NCBI GenBank assembly: GCA_003134685.1
Contig: PLCA01000003.1
Location: 369,174-433,173, forward strand
Source: Gemmatimonadota bacterium
GTDB lineage: Bacteria > Gemmatimonadota > Gemmatimonadetes > Gemmatimonadales > Gemmatimonadaceae
DNA length: 64,000 nt
Direction of reading: 5' to 3'
The first letter of the stretch is position 1. Each line of letters starts with the position of its first letter. Positions 52,683 through 61,500 of this stretch are shown in pieces. The position numbers and the translations under genes were made by a program. The notes under the pieces were generated by a model that made no database searches, had not been told where the DNA came from, and saw only the letters and a list, made by a program, of their open reading frames with translations.

Positions 52683-53353
52683 CCTACACGGTAAAGGAGA
52701 TTTTCTACACGCTGCAGGGCGAAGGCGCGCAAACCGGGCGGGCGGCGGTGTTCTGCCGCTTCTCCGGATGCAACCTGTGGTCGGGGAGGGAGGAGGACCG
52801 GTCGCGCGCGGTTTGCCAGTTCTGCGACACCGATTTCGTGGGAACAGGACCGGATGGCGGCAGATTCGGGACCGCCAAAGAACTTGCGGACGCGATCGAT
52901 CGATGCTGGGAAGGAGAGGGTCGCGGCGGAGGCGAGGGCGACTCATCGGGGCGCTCAGCCGGACCGCCGAAGAAGTACGTGGTCTGCACGGGTGGAGAGC
53001 CGCTGCTGCAGGTCGATGAGAATCTGATTTCCGAGCTGCAGCAGCGAGGCTTCGAGGTCGCGGTCGAGACCAACGGCACCAGGCCCGCGCCCCAATCACT
53101 CGATTGGATCTGCGTCAGTCCCAAAGCCGGAGCGCCCCTGGTGCAAACGACGGGCAGCGAGCTGAAGCTCGTTTACCCTCAGGACAACGCGCCGCCGGAA
53201 AAGTTCGAGCGGCTCGACTTCCGCCATTTTTTTCTCCAGCCGATGGACGGACCCGACACGGCGGGCAACACCGAGCGCGCGATCGAGTATTGTCTGCGGC
53301 ATCCACGCTGGCGACTCAGCATCCAGACGCACAAGCTCGTCGGGCTCAGATAG
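52679..53353 (+). CDS. queE: 7-carboxy-7-deazaguanine synthase QueE (radical SAM)
   Basis: A 224-residue radical-SAM enzyme that forms CDG from carboxy-tetrahydropterin. The cluster-binding cysteines follow the C-x14-C-x2-C form (C31, C46, C49), with the [14 protein letters not shown] insert known from one QueE subtype. Further segments: Q-G-E-G near the start, G-G-E-P-L-L near 107 and V-E-T-N-G-T. TTG 52679, preceded by GGGAGGTGG, overlaps the queC stop. QueD is not nearby. Confidence 0.94.
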   Translation: MTYTVKEIFYTLQGEGAQTGRAAVFCRFSGCNLWSGREEDRSRAVCQFCDTDFVGTGPDGGRFGTAKELADAIDRCWEGEGRGGGEGDSSGRSAGPPKKYVVCTGGEPLLQVDENLISELQQRGFEVAVETNGTRPAPQSLDWICVSPKAGAPLVQTTGSELKLVYPQDNAPPEKFERLDFRHFFLQPMDGPDTAGNTERAIEYCLRHPRWRLSIQTHKLVGLR

Positions 53354-53413
53354 CCCGCGGCCATCGACTGGCCCGCCGACCACCTGCAGGTAGTCTTCAG
53401 TGGCAGTTCTTCG

Positions 53414-54643
53414 TCAAGTCCGGAGGGCAGGACCAAGAGCGCTGGGGCGTTGATTCCTCGGCGTCCGCTCCTTCGCCTCGCTGTCGAACGCGTCGAGATA
53501 CTTGATGCCCGAGCCGGTGTTGAAAAGCACGATTCTCTCGCTGGATTTCACTTTCCCGCGCTCGATGAGCTTGCGCAATGCCGGCACGCACGCGCCTCCC
53601 TCGGGCGCGGCAAAGATCCCTTCACGGCGCGCCAGCTCTCGGGCCCCCGCAATCAGCTCCTCGTCCGTAACTGCGACGGCGGTCCCATCCGATTCACGAA
53701 TCGCATCGAGAATGAGGAAATCACCGATCGCCTTCGGCACTCGCAGTCCCGAGGCAATCGTTGTGGCGTTCGGAAATTCCTCGGCGAAGCGTTCTCCTTT
53801 CTCGAAGGCGCGAACGATCGGCGGGCATCCCGCCGCCTGCACAGAAACCATGCGCGGGCGCTTCTCGCCGATCCATCCGAGCTGCTGCATCTCGTCGAAC
53901 GCCTTCCACATTCCGACGAGGCCCGTTCCTCCTCCCGTCGGATATATGATGACGTCCGGCAGCGTCCACTCAGACTGTTCGGCGATCTCGTAGCCGAGTG
54001 TCTTTTTCCCCTCGACGCGGTACGGCTCCTTGAGTGTCGAGACATCGAACCAGCCTTCCTCTTCCTTGCGTCTCCCGATCTCGGCTCCACAGTCGGTGAT
54101 GAGACCATCCACGAGCGTTACGTGCGCGCCCGCGACCTCGCACTCGATCAAATTCGCGCGCGGCGTGTCCCGCGGCATGAAGAGAAATGCCTGGAGCCCA
54201 CCTTGCGCGCAGTAGGCAGCGAGAGCGCCGGCGGCATTCCCGGCCGAAGGCGCCGCGATTTTTGTCACGCCCAGCTCTTTTGCCATCGACACCGCCACTG
54301 ACATTCCGCGGGCCTTGAAGCTCTGAGTGGGATTGAGAGACTCGTCCTTCACGTACAGTTCGCTCAGGCCCAGCGCCGCGCCCAGATTCTTGGCGTGGTG
54401 AAGCGGGGTCCAGCCTTCACCGAGCGTGACGATGTTGGACTCGCGCCGGACCGGCAAAAGCTCGCGATAGCGCCACAGATCCGATCGTCGCGCATAGAGC
54501 GCCTGCCGGGTCAGAAAGGCGCCGATGCGCTTCAGGTCATAGCGGACGAACAGCGGCTTGCCACAATCGATGCAGACGTTGTGGAGACGTCTCGCCTCGT
54601 ATTCGCGATGGCAAAAGGAGCACTCGAGATTCGTGACGTGCAT
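53414..54643 (-). CDS. thrC: Threonine synthase
   Basis: A 409-residue PLP enzyme converting O-phosphohomoserine to threonine. The N-terminus carries a zinc-finger-like C-x2-C ... C-x2-C (C8, C11, C24, C27), seen in many bacterial ThrC proteins. The PLP lysine is K110 in N-P-T-Q-S-F-K-A-R-G; the phosphate-binding G-G-G-T-G is near residue 250. ATG 54643 begins the conserved part; an earlier frame extends to 54754 without family likeness. It converges with queE. Confidence 0.93.
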   Translation of the reverse strand: MHVTNLECSFCHREYEARRLHNVCIDCGKPLFVRYDLKRIGAFLTRQALYARRSDLWRYRELLPVRRESNIVTLGEGWTPLHHAKNLGAALGLSELYVKDESLNPTQSFKARGMSVAVSMAKELGVTKIAAPSAGNAAGALAAYCAQGGLQAFLFMPRDTPRANLIECEVAGAHVTLVDGLITDCGAEIGRRKEEEGWFDVSTLKEPYRVEGKKTLGYEIAEQSEWTLPDVIIYPTGGGTGLVGMWKAFDEMQQLGWIGEKRPRMVSVQAAGCPPIVRAFEKGERFAEEFPNATTIASGLRVPKAIGDFLILDAIRESDGTAVAVTDEELIAGARELARREGIFAAPEGGACVPALRKLIERGKVKSSERIVLFNTGSGIKYLDAFDSEAKERTPRNQRPSALGPALRT

Positions 54644-54720
54644 CGGTGTCGTCGCTGGGTTGGCGGGGGACCTGGTTTGCGGGCGAGTTGATGGAGCCCA
54701 GTTTAACTTTACGAAACTAC

Positions 54721-54825
54721 ATGACATTTGAAAGGGATCACTTCTTCTACGCATTTCGACTGATTGGAGCGCTTCTTGTCGCCGTACTGGTGCCTCTGCT
54801 GATCGACCGCCGCTTCCGCCGCTAG
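54721..54825 (+). CDS. Possible 34-residue single-TM protein
   Basis: ATG 54721 opens a 34-codon frame ending at TAG 54823-54825, right before the ATG of the next gene (54826). The peptide has a charged N-terminus, a hydrophobic run L-I-G-A-L-L-V-A-V-L-V-P-L-L-I and an Arg-rich end (D-R-R-F-R-R), as in small membrane proteins. No ribosome site is visible. Exact abutment with the next gene favours a real, coupled small gene, but this is tentative. Confidence 0.4.
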   Translation: MTFERDHFFYAFRLIGALLVAVLVPLLIDRRFRR

Positions 54826-55350
54826 ATGTACATCGGACACGTCGGCGCCGCCCTGGCAGCGAAGCGCGTGCGCAGAAGCATCGGGCTGCTGGTGCTGCTC
54901 GTCGCCACCTATGCGCCTGACTGGGCCGACACGGACCTCTGCCTCGCGGGCGCCTACAATCCGGATGGGATGCTCTCTCATTCGATTCCGGCGGTGCTGC
55001 TCCTCGCGCTCGTCGGATTCGCCGCTTACGGGGCGGTCACGCGCGACTGGACAGGCGCTCTGGTCATCGCGGCGGTAATCCTGTCGCACATGTTCCTTGA
55101 CTGGATTACCGGGTACAAGCCGACGTGGCCGGGTGGCCCCATGATCGGTCTCAGACTCTACGGTCATCCCGTCCTGGATTTTGTGGCCGAGGGAATCGTG
55201 ATTTTCGTCGGCGCGATTCTATACGGACGCACTCTTCCCCCACGACGGCGACCCTGGGTCGATATCTCCATCATGGTCGGCGCTCTTCTCGCTCTTCAAC
55301 TGACTATCGACATCGCGCATATGCTGATGAAGTCACTCCCGAAATGCTGA
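54826..55350 (+). CDS. Membrane-bound metal-dependent hydrolase-like protein
   Basis: A 174-residue protein with about four TM helices and conserved polar residues in Y-I-G-H-V-G-A-A-L-A, Y-A-P-D-W-A-D, L-S-H-S-I-P and S-H-M-F-L-D-W-I-T-G. These are typical of the YdjM-like family (LexA-regulated membrane hydrolase-like). The activity is unproven. Its stop overlaps the start of the RNB gene by seven bases. Confidence 0.8.
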   Translation: MYIGHVGAALAAKRVRRSIGLLVLLVATYAPDWADTDLCLAGAYNPDGMLSHSIPAVLLLALVGFAAYGAVTRDWTGALVIAAVILSHMFLDWITGYKPTWPGGPMIGLRLYGHPVLDFVAEGIVIFVGAILYGRTLPPRRRPWVDISIMVGALLALQLTIDIAHMLMKSLPKC

Positions 55351-56921
55351 CGCCCGACCTTCGGGAAGTCGCGCGGCAGGCCATGATCGACGAAGGTTTC
55401 GATCCCAACCCCGATCCCGCCGTACGCGCCGAGCTCGCGAACGTCGGAAAGCATCCCGACACGGGCGCCCCGCTCAGAGATTTACGCAGCCTGCTCTGGT
55501 CCTCGGTCGACAACGACGACACGCGCGATCTCGATCAGATCGAATTCGCGGAGGAGGTGAGCAGCGGTGCCGTCGCGGCTGGGAGCATCGGTCCGGGAGC
55601 CGAGAAGCCGCTCGAGTGGCGACTCTACATCGGAGTCTCCGACGTCGACTCGGAGGCGCCCAAAGGCTCCGCGATCGACGCACACGCCGCGGCGCAGACG
55701 ACTTCGGTATACACGGGCGCCGCGATTTTTTCGATGATTCCGCCCGAGCTGTCCGCGGGTGCCACCTCGTTGTTCGAGGGCGCGGACCGGAAGGCCGTGG
55801 TGGTCGCGATGATCGTGGGCGCCGACGGAAGCGTGAAATCGACGGAGGTCTTCCGCGCGCGTGTGACGAACAAGGCGCAGCTCACCTACTCCGCCGTCGG
55901 AGGGTGGCTCGACTCCGGAACGGCAGCGCCGGAAAGGATTTCCAGGACTCCGCAACTCGAATCGGGCGCGACAATGCCGGCGAAGATTTCCGCGACTCCG
56001 GAGCTCGAGGCACAGCTCCGGCTTCAGGCGAAGATCGCGGCAGCGTTGCGACAGACGCGTCTCGACAACGGCGCGCTCGAGATCGACACGGTGGAGGCCC
56101 GCGCGGTGTCTCAGGACGGGAAGGTCACCGCGATCGAGAAATCGCAAAAGAACAAAGCAACCGACTTGATCGAGGATTTCATGATCGCGGCCAACGGCTC
56201 GGTGGCGCGATTCCTCGAGGGGCGCAACGTCTCTTCGATCAGGCGGATCGTGCGCAGCCCGGAGCGCTGGGCGAGGATCGTCGAGCTGGCGAAACAATAC
56301 GGCAGGAATCTTCCGCCGGAGCCGGATCCGATGGCGCTCCACGACTTCATGCTCGAGCGCAGAGCGTCGGACCCCGATCACTTCCCCGATCTCTCGCTGG
56401 CGGTGGTCAAGCTGCTGGGGCCCGGCGAATACATCCTCGATCAGCCGGGCGTCGCTGAGCCCGGCCACTTCGGGCTGGCCGTGCAGGACTACACGCACTC
56501 GACGGCACCCAATCGGCGCTACGCGGATCTGGTGACTCAACGCATCGTGAAAGCCGTGCTCGCCAACAATCCCGCGCCCTACACCGACGACGAGCTGACA
56601 GCGATCGCGCGCAATTGCACGCTCAAGGAAGACGCCGCCCGCAAGGTGGAGAGAACCGTGCGCAAGATCGCAGCGGCGATTCTCTTCAGCGATCGAATCG
56701 GCCAGCGCTTCAAGGCGATCGTTACCGGCAAGAACCAGAGCGGGACATTTGTGCGTGTGCTGGACCCGCCGGTGGAAGGGATGCTGGTGCGCGGCGGGGC
56801 CGGCGTCGACGTGGGTGACGAGATCGATGTCGAGCTCGTCTCGACAAATCCAAAGCGGGGCTTCATAGATTTCGGGAGATTGGGAGACACGCCGATGCCG
56901 AATCCACCGGGGAAGAGATGA
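55344..56921 (+). CDS. RNB-domain (RNase II/R-like) ribonuclease
   Basis: A 525-residue protein built around an RNB catalytic domain. The acidic metal site lies in S-V-D-N-D-D-T-R-D-L-D-Q (about 58-69); Y-I-G-V-S-D-V-D, R-T-x-x-Y-x-x-G-like T-S-V-Y-T-G-A and the late H-S-T-A-P-N-R-R-Y-A-D-L are characteristic. A shortened OB-like C-terminus (A-I-V-T-G-K-N-Q-S-G-T-F-V-R-V) follows, but no full N-terminal cold-shock domains. It should be a 3'-5' exoribonuclease. ATG 55344 lies within the end of the previous gene; the next gene overlaps by four bases. Confidence 0.9.
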   Translation: MLTPDLREVARQAMIDEGFDPNPDPAVRAELANVGKHPDTGAPLRDLRSLLWSSVDNDDTRDLDQIEFAEEVSSGAVAAGSIGPGAEKPLEWRLYIGVSDVDSEAPKGSAIDAHAAAQTTSVYTGAAIFSMIPPELSAGATSLFEGADRKAVVVAMIVGADGSVKSTEVFRARVTNKAQLTYSAVGGWLDSGTAAPERISRTPQLESGATMPAKISATPELEAQLRLQAKIAAALRQTRLDNGALEIDTVEARAVSQDGKVTAIEKSQKNKATDLIEDFMIAANGSVARFLEGRNVSSIRRIVRSPERWARIVELAKQYGRNLPPEPDPMALHDFMLERRASDPDHFPDLSLAVVKLLGPGEYILDQPGVAEPGHFGLAVQDYTHSTAPNRRYADLVTQRIVKAVLANNPAPYTDDELTAIARNCTLKEDAARKVERTVRKIAAAILFSDRIGQRFKAIVTGKNQSGTFVRVLDPPVEGMLVRGGAGVDVGDEIDVELVSTNPKRGFIDFGRLGDTPMPNPPGKR

Positions 56922-57511
56922 GCGCAAATGAAATTCCAGCGCGAGCGGACACACTCGCGCTCATGCACGAGTACACCGCCAGCGAATCGTTGCGCAAGCA
57001 CATGCTGGCGGTGGAAGGCGCGATGCGCGCCTACGCGCACAAGTTCGGGGAGGACGAGGAGCGCTGGGGCACCACCGGCCTCATCCACGACTTCGACTAC
57101 GAGCGCTTCCCGAACAACGCCCACTCACCAACGGAAGAGCATCCATCCGAGGGCGTGCGGCTGCTACGCTCGAAAGGCTATCCCGAGGGCATTCTGCAGG
57201 CGATACTCGGCCACGCGCATTACACGAACACGCCGCGGGAATCGAAGATGGCACAGGCACTTTTTGCTGTCGACGAGCTAACGGGGCTGATCACAGCCAC
57301 GGCGCTCGTTCGTCCGACGAAGAGTGTGCACGAGGTGGACGCGAAATCAGTTCGCAAGAAAATGAAGGACAAGGCGTTCGCGCGTGGCGTCAGTCGCGAG
57401 GACGTGGTCAACGGCGCGAATGAGCTGGGCGTCGATCTCGATGAGCACATAAGCTTCGTGATCGCGTCCATGCAGGCGCGCTCGGCCGACCTCGGCCTTT
57501 CGGGCTCGTAG
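56918..57511 (+). CDS. HD-domain hydrolase
   Basis: A 197-residue HD-domain protein with H28 (K-H-M-L-A), the H-D pair H57-D58 in G-L-I-H-D-F-D-Y-E, and later G-H-A-H-Y-T and D-E-L-T-G-L. The type is that of small putative phosphohydrolases that cleave nucleotides. It is translationally coupled to the RNB nuclease (ATGA), hinting at a nucleotide or RNA turnover role. Confidence 0.9.
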   Translation: MSANEIPARADTLALMHEYTASESLRKHMLAVEGAMRAYAHKFGEDEERWGTTGLIHDFDYERFPNNAHSPTEEHPSEGVRLLRSKGYPEGILQAILGHAHYTNTPRESKMAQALFAVDELTGLITATALVRPTKSVHEVDAKSVRKKMKDKAFARGVSREDVVNGANELGVDLDEHISFVIASMQARSADLGLSGS

Positions 57512-57585
57512 CGCGATACTAGCCGCGAGCCTTAACACATCTGCGCGGCCTTCGCGGGCGCGCTTCGATTAGCATTTCTGAATGC

Positions 57586-57738
57586 GGTCGGTGAGGGTGT
57601 CCTCTACGGCTCCAGGCTCTCGCTCGTGACGACACCAATCCGTAACACGCAGCCGGCCATCGCTTCGCTTCGCAGGGTCATACCGATCTCTCTGTCGCTC
57701 GTGGGTTGTCGCCTACGAGGACACCCTCACCTTCCGGC
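57586..57738 (+). repeat. Palindrome-ended intergenic element, copy B (forward)
   Basis: A perfect 15-bp inverted repeat (57590-57604 with 57717-57731) with the GAGGGTGTCCTC motif. The 35-bp core at 57680-57714 matches copies A and C exactly. Overall it is about 80 percent like copy A by eye. Confidence 0.85.
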
Positions 57739-57947
57739 ACAGATCTGTACCTGCGCGCGCCTGGCGGCGCGTGTTGCGTAGCGCTCCGGAATTCCCGCGC
57801 GTGCGTCCCGCATGGCCGTCTCGACGCTCACCGCACCAACCTTACTGCGCGATGTCGTTTGTGCGAGGCGAAGCGCCGACGCTGTCTTCAGTCGCCGCGC
57901 GCGTTGGGGAGTACGCGCGCTGCGGCGAGATCATGCATGGAGGGAAG
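57739..57947. other. Spacer between repeat copies B and C
   Basis: About 210 bp of GC-rich sequence with no recognisable coding or RNA feature, bounded by inverted copies of the same element. Confidence 0.5.
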
Positions 57948-58096
57948 TCGGAGGGGGCCCTCGTAGGCGACAACCCACGAGCGACAGAGAGATCGGTATG
58001 ACCTTGCGATGCGAAACGACGCTCTAGCCCCGCGTTACAGATCGGTGGCGCCACTAGCGAGAGCCTGGAGCCGCAGAGGACCCCCTCCGACTGACC
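57948..58096 (-). repeat. Palindrome-ended intergenic element, copy C (reverse)
   Basis: Ends 57948-57962 and 58076-58090 are inverted repeats with one mismatch, and the end motif CCGACTGACC is at 58087-58096. On the minus strand it aligns along its length with copies A and B; the shared 35-bp core is at 57965-57999. Confidence 0.85.
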
Positions 58097-58132
58097 GACG
58101 CGCCGAGATCCCGAACGCCAAGCGCTCGAAAC

Positions 58133-59101
58133 TCACTCCATTGCGAACACGCGATTGAAGACGACGTCGAACGAGAAGCTCTTGGGCTTGGTTTTTTTCT
58201 CCATAATTTCCGCGATGCGCTCGAGGCGGGCGGGAACCCCCATGATCTTCTCCTGCGCCATCCGCCCCAGATCATTCAGTCCGTCGAGCGACTCGATCGA
58301 CCAGTATTTGATCAGCTCCTGGACGATGCCGAGATAGTCCCGCGGTCCGTAGATACCCGCCCGCCGCACGACGTCCGCGAGCTCGCGGAAATGCGGCATG
58401 TTGACGCCCGGCATGTCTATCGCCGGCATGATCTTGGACGCCGCGATCAGCCCCTGGTTCGGATCCCTCTCCATCACCGCCTTGAACACCGAGCGGTAGA
58501 ACGTGTAGTGCCGCGCTTCCTCCTTTGCGACGTTCGCCAGCACCGTCCCGATCATCGGCTCGTACTGCGATGCGAACTTGCCGGTGTTGGCGTGTGATAC
58601 CTGGGTCGCTCTCTCCTGAAGAGACGTATACACGAACACGCGATACGGGTCCTTGTCCCACTCCGGCTCGAAGCCGGCCTTGATGTACTCGAACTGCATC
58701 TTCTCGATCACGACTGGATCGAACACCCCCGCGTCCCTCGTGTAGTCATGCAGAATCGCGCCGTGCCGGTCCTCTTCCGCCGTCCAGAGGTTGTTCCACT
58801 TGGCCCAGATGCTGTCGGTGCCGAGGTACACCGCGAGGAGCCTATGGAAGTGGGGCAGTCCTTCTTCGGTAAGGAGATTGAGCGCCAGCGCGACTCGCGC
58901 CGGGTCGCTGATGCCCCTCGCGCGTTCCCTCAGCGCCTTCAAGTGTTGGTCGGGGTCCTCGCCCGGCGGAGCGTCCAGAAGCTCCGCGGGGAACCAGAGC
59001 ACTCGCTTGGCCTCGTGCGAAGCCATCAACTCCACCACCAGGGGCTCGAGGTCGGAGAGCACCTCGATCTTCGACAGCGTCTCTTGTTCTACTGGATTCA
59101 C
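58133..59101 (-). CDS. Acyl-ACP desaturase (diiron, soluble type)
   Basis: A 322-residue member of the stearoyl-ACP desaturase family. The two diiron half-sites are E-E-D-R-H (E110-x2-H113) and K-E-E-A-R-H (E195-x2-H198), with further acidic ligands likely at E79/E80 (L-L-T-E-E-G-L-P) and E163. It introduces a double bond in an acyl chain carried on ACP, using O2 and reduced ferredoxin. Its presence implies aerobic or microaerobic life. A TATGAT on the minus strand near 59223-59228 is a possible -10 box. Confidence 0.9.
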   Translation of the reverse strand: MNPVEQETLSKIEVLSDLEPLVVELMASHEAKRVLWFPAELLDAPPGEDPDQHLKALRERARGISDPARVALALNLLTEEGLPHFHRLLAVYLGTDSIWAKWNNLWTAEEDRHGAILHDYTRDAGVFDPVVIEKMQFEYIKAGFEPEWDKDPYRVFVYTSLQERATQVSHANTGKFASQYEPMIGTVLANVAKEEARHYTFYRSVFKAVMERDPNQGLIAASKIMPAIDMPGVNMPHFRELADVVRRAGIYGPRDYLGIVQELIKYWSIESLDGLNDLGRMAQEKIMGVPARLERIAEIMEKKTKPKSFSFDVVFNRVFAME

Positions 59102-59441
59102 TCGCGACCTCGGACAGGATTAACGACGCGGCGACAGCCCCGCTTAAGACCAGCGGAGAGGTAGAAGCTACACAAACACGCCGCCTCGCGCCTCCTGCCC
59201 GGGCTCCTGCGGCGTATCCCTTTAATCATACAGCATCACACAAGTGGGAGAGAAGCAGAAATCCACATTTGTCGGCAGGATCGCGGGCCCGTTCGCCCTC
59301 GCCCGAAAATTGCGGCTTGCTGCTTCCGCATCAAGACACTCATTCAGACGCGGCCCCCCGCTCCGGCCAATCCACCGCTCGCGCGATGGATGTCGAGCAG
59401 GTCCGGCTGACAAACTCGAAATTCACGGCAGGAGATTGATA
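59102..59441. other. Divergent intergenic region before the KGG gene
   Basis: About 340 bp between two divergent starts. It contains the possible minus-strand -10 box (TATGAT) noted with the desaturase and a ribosome site GGAG at 59431-59434 for the KGG gene. No other gene or RNA is apparent. Confidence 0.4.
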
Positions 59442-59786
59442 ATGGCAGACCAGGCCAACAACCAAGGGGACAGGATGGACGAGCGGATCGGACGCAGCAG
59501 CAGCGGAGTGGGAGGCGTAAGCAGTAGCACGATGAGCAGCCCGAGAAGTGAGAGCGGAGCGGAGTCACGCAATACAGGCGGTGTGGGTCGCAAGACTCCC
59601 CGCGGATTCGCGGCGATGGATCCTCAGGCGCAGCGAGCAATCGCGGCGAAAGGTGGGCGCGCCGCCCACCAGAAAGGAACCGCGCACGAATTCACGAGCG
59701 AAGAGGCCAGAATCGCGGGAAGAAAAGGTGGTGAAGCATCCCGCGGCGGTCGCCGGTCGAGCGGAGAGAGCGAAAACAACAATTGA
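59442..59786 (+). CDS. KGG-repeat (YciG/con-10-like) stress protein
   Basis: A 114-residue hydrophilic protein, mostly Ser/Gly/Arg and disordered at its start, with two KGG motifs: A-A-K-G-G-R-A-A-H-Q-K-G-T-A-H-E-F and A-G-R-K-G-G-E-A-S-R-G-G. Proteins of this type are made in stationary phase or under stress in enterics and fungi (con-10). GGAG sits seven bases before the ATG. A good terminator follows, so it is a single-gene unit. Confidence 0.88.
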   Translation: MADQANNQGDRMDERIGRSSSGVGGVSSSTMSSPRSESGAESRNTGGVGRKTPRGFAAMDPQAQRAIAAKGGRAAHQKGTAHEFTSEEARIAGRKGGEASRGGRRSSGESENNN

Positions 59787-59811
59787 CCGACCAGGCCGGA
59801 CGGAAGCGAAT

Positions 59812-59844
59812 GAGGCACGGATCATCCGCGCCTCTTCGTTTTTT
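59812..59844 (+). terminator. Rho-independent terminator of the KGG gene
   Basis: A 9-bp stem with one mismatch (59812-59820 with 59826-59834), loop ATCAT, followed by a T-rich run (59835-59844). Confidence 0.85.
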
Positions 59845-59956
59845 CGGGATCCAGTGCTAGACCGTTTCTAACCCGAAAAACCCGATCCCATTGCCGCAAA
59901 TTCTGGCCTGAAATCGACGACCAAACTTGAGGCACTCGGCCCCGTAGTTGCATCTC

Positions 59957-61420
59957 ATGTCTCATGAAGAGAAGGCCCGCTTTACCCATCGCCGGCGCAG
60001 AATGATGGACCCCCGAAACCAACCGACTTCCGACGACCTCCGAGAGTCATCGCGCAACGTTCGCGACCTCGAGAAGCGTCCCGGGAACCGGCCGTCCGCG
60101 ACAGAGCTCGCGGATGTCCCGACAAAAGGAAGCGATCGCGAGGACCTTATCGACGCGCTTGAGGAGCTCCGACTCGCCGATATGGAGCTCCAGGCGCGAA
60201 GCAGGGCGCTTGCCGCCAGCAGGGACTCGCTCGATCGAGAGCGAATCAGGTTTCGCGAGCTGTTCGATTTCGCGCCCGACGCATACCTCATCACCGATCT
60301 GTACGGAACGATACGCGAAGCGAATGTCGCCGCCGGTCGGCTGCTCGGCGTCGAGCCCAAACAGCTCGTCGGGAAGCTGCTACCGTCATTCTTCGAGGAA
60401 TCAGCCAGGAAGCAATATCCTCATCAGGTCGATCAGCTCTGCGACATGAGCCGGCTCGATGACTGGGAGATGTGGGTGCAGCCGCGACGCGGTCCGAGAA
60501 CCGCGGTGTCGGCCTCGATCGCTCGATCTTCGAGAAACTATCTTGCTGCCGAATATCGCTGGATCGTCCGCGACGTCACCAAACGGCGCGCGGCCGACGA
60601 AGCGGTTCGCGAGCTGATTCGCCATCTCGAGCTGCGGGTGGCATCAGGCACCGTCCAGCTCGCGGCCGCATACCGGACCAAGGACGAACTCCTCTTGAGC
60701 GAGCGCAAAGCGCGCGAGGAAGCGGAAGCAGCAAACCGCGCGAAGTCCGACTTCCTGGCGCTGCTGAGCCACGAGTTCCGAACTCCCCTGCAGGCGATTT
60801 TCGGTTACACCGAGCTGCTGGAGCGGGAGATTCACGGACCTCTCAACGAAGCGCAGCACCGGGATCTCCTGCGAATTCAGCAGAGCCAGCAGCATCTCCT
60901 TGGACTGATCACGGCGATACTCGACTTCGCCCGGATTGAAAGCGGACAGGCGATCGAGGTGAACCTCGAGCCGACCGTCGTCAACGAGATCCTTCGCGAC
61001 ATGGAGGGATTGATCGGTTCGCAGCTGGAGGCAAAGGGCCTGAAGTACGACTATCGTGGCGGCAACGCGCGCCTGGCCGCGCGAGCAGACGCGGCAAAGG
61101 TGCAGCAGATCGTGCTGAACCTTCTTGCGAACGCGATAAAGTTCACGCCCCTCGGTGGCACCATTACTCTCGAGTGTGACTCAGAGCCGGAAGCCGTCGC
61201 GATTCGCGTCATCGACAGCGGCATTGGAATCCCGGCTGATCAACTCGATGCCGTTTTCCAGCCGTTCGTGCAGATCAGACCGAGGAACTCGTTGAGCGTC
61301 GGCACCGGGCTCGGGTTACCGATCAGCCGGAGGCTCGCCAGCGCCATGGGTGGCTCGCTCAGTGGGAAGAGCGAGTTGGGCAAGGGTTCCACCTTTACTC
61401 TCCGACTCCCGAAAGCCTGA
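59957..61420 (+). CDS. PAS-domain sensor histidine kinase
   Basis: A 487-residue soluble kinase. A basic, disordered N-terminus is followed by a coiled coil, then a PAS domain near 90-190 (R-F-R-E-L-F-D-F-A-P-D-A-Y-L-I-T-D), HisKA with H in L-L-S-H-E-F-R-T-P-L-Q (about 271) and HATPase with N-L-L-A-N-A-I-K-F-T, D-S-G-I-G-I-P and G-T-G-L-G-L-P-I. No TM helix, so it senses a cytoplasmic signal. No response regulator is adjacent. The start is not certain: ATG 59957, ATG 60002 and TTG 59948 are in frame, none with a clear ribosome site. Confidence 0.9.
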   Translation: MSHEEKARFTHRRRRMMDPRNQPTSDDLRESSRNVRDLEKRPGNRPSATELADVPTKGSDREDLIDALEELRLADMELQARSRALAASRDSLDRERIRFRELFDFAPDAYLITDLYGTIREANVAAGRLLGVEPKQLVGKLLPSFFEESARKQYPHQVDQLCDMSRLDDWEMWVQPRRGPRTAVSASIARSSRNYLAAEYRWIVRDVTKRRAADEAVRELIRHLELRVASGTVQLAAAYRTKDELLLSERKAREEAEAANRAKSDFLALLSHEFRTPLQAIFGYTELLEREIHGPLNEAQHRDLLRIQQSQQHLLGLITAILDFARIESGQAIEVNLEPTVVNEILRDMEGLIGSQLEAKGLKYDYRGGNARLAARADAAKVQQIVLNLLANAIKFTPLGGTITLECDSEPEAVAIRVIDSGIGIPADQLDAVFQPFVQIRPRNSLSVGTGLGLPISRRLASAMGGSLSGKSELGKGSTFTLRLPKA

Positions 61421-61500
61421 ACGGCGGAACCCCCACCGCCTGAGTCGAACAACAACTTTCCTTCGAGCTTCGCGCGAACGCCTACACGCCTCGCAATCGC

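Noticed and set aside
57706-58054. Short open frames inside and between repeat copies B and C
   Set aside because: They run across the repeat ends on both strands, have no ribosome sites and match no family; the DNA is better explained by the repeat element.
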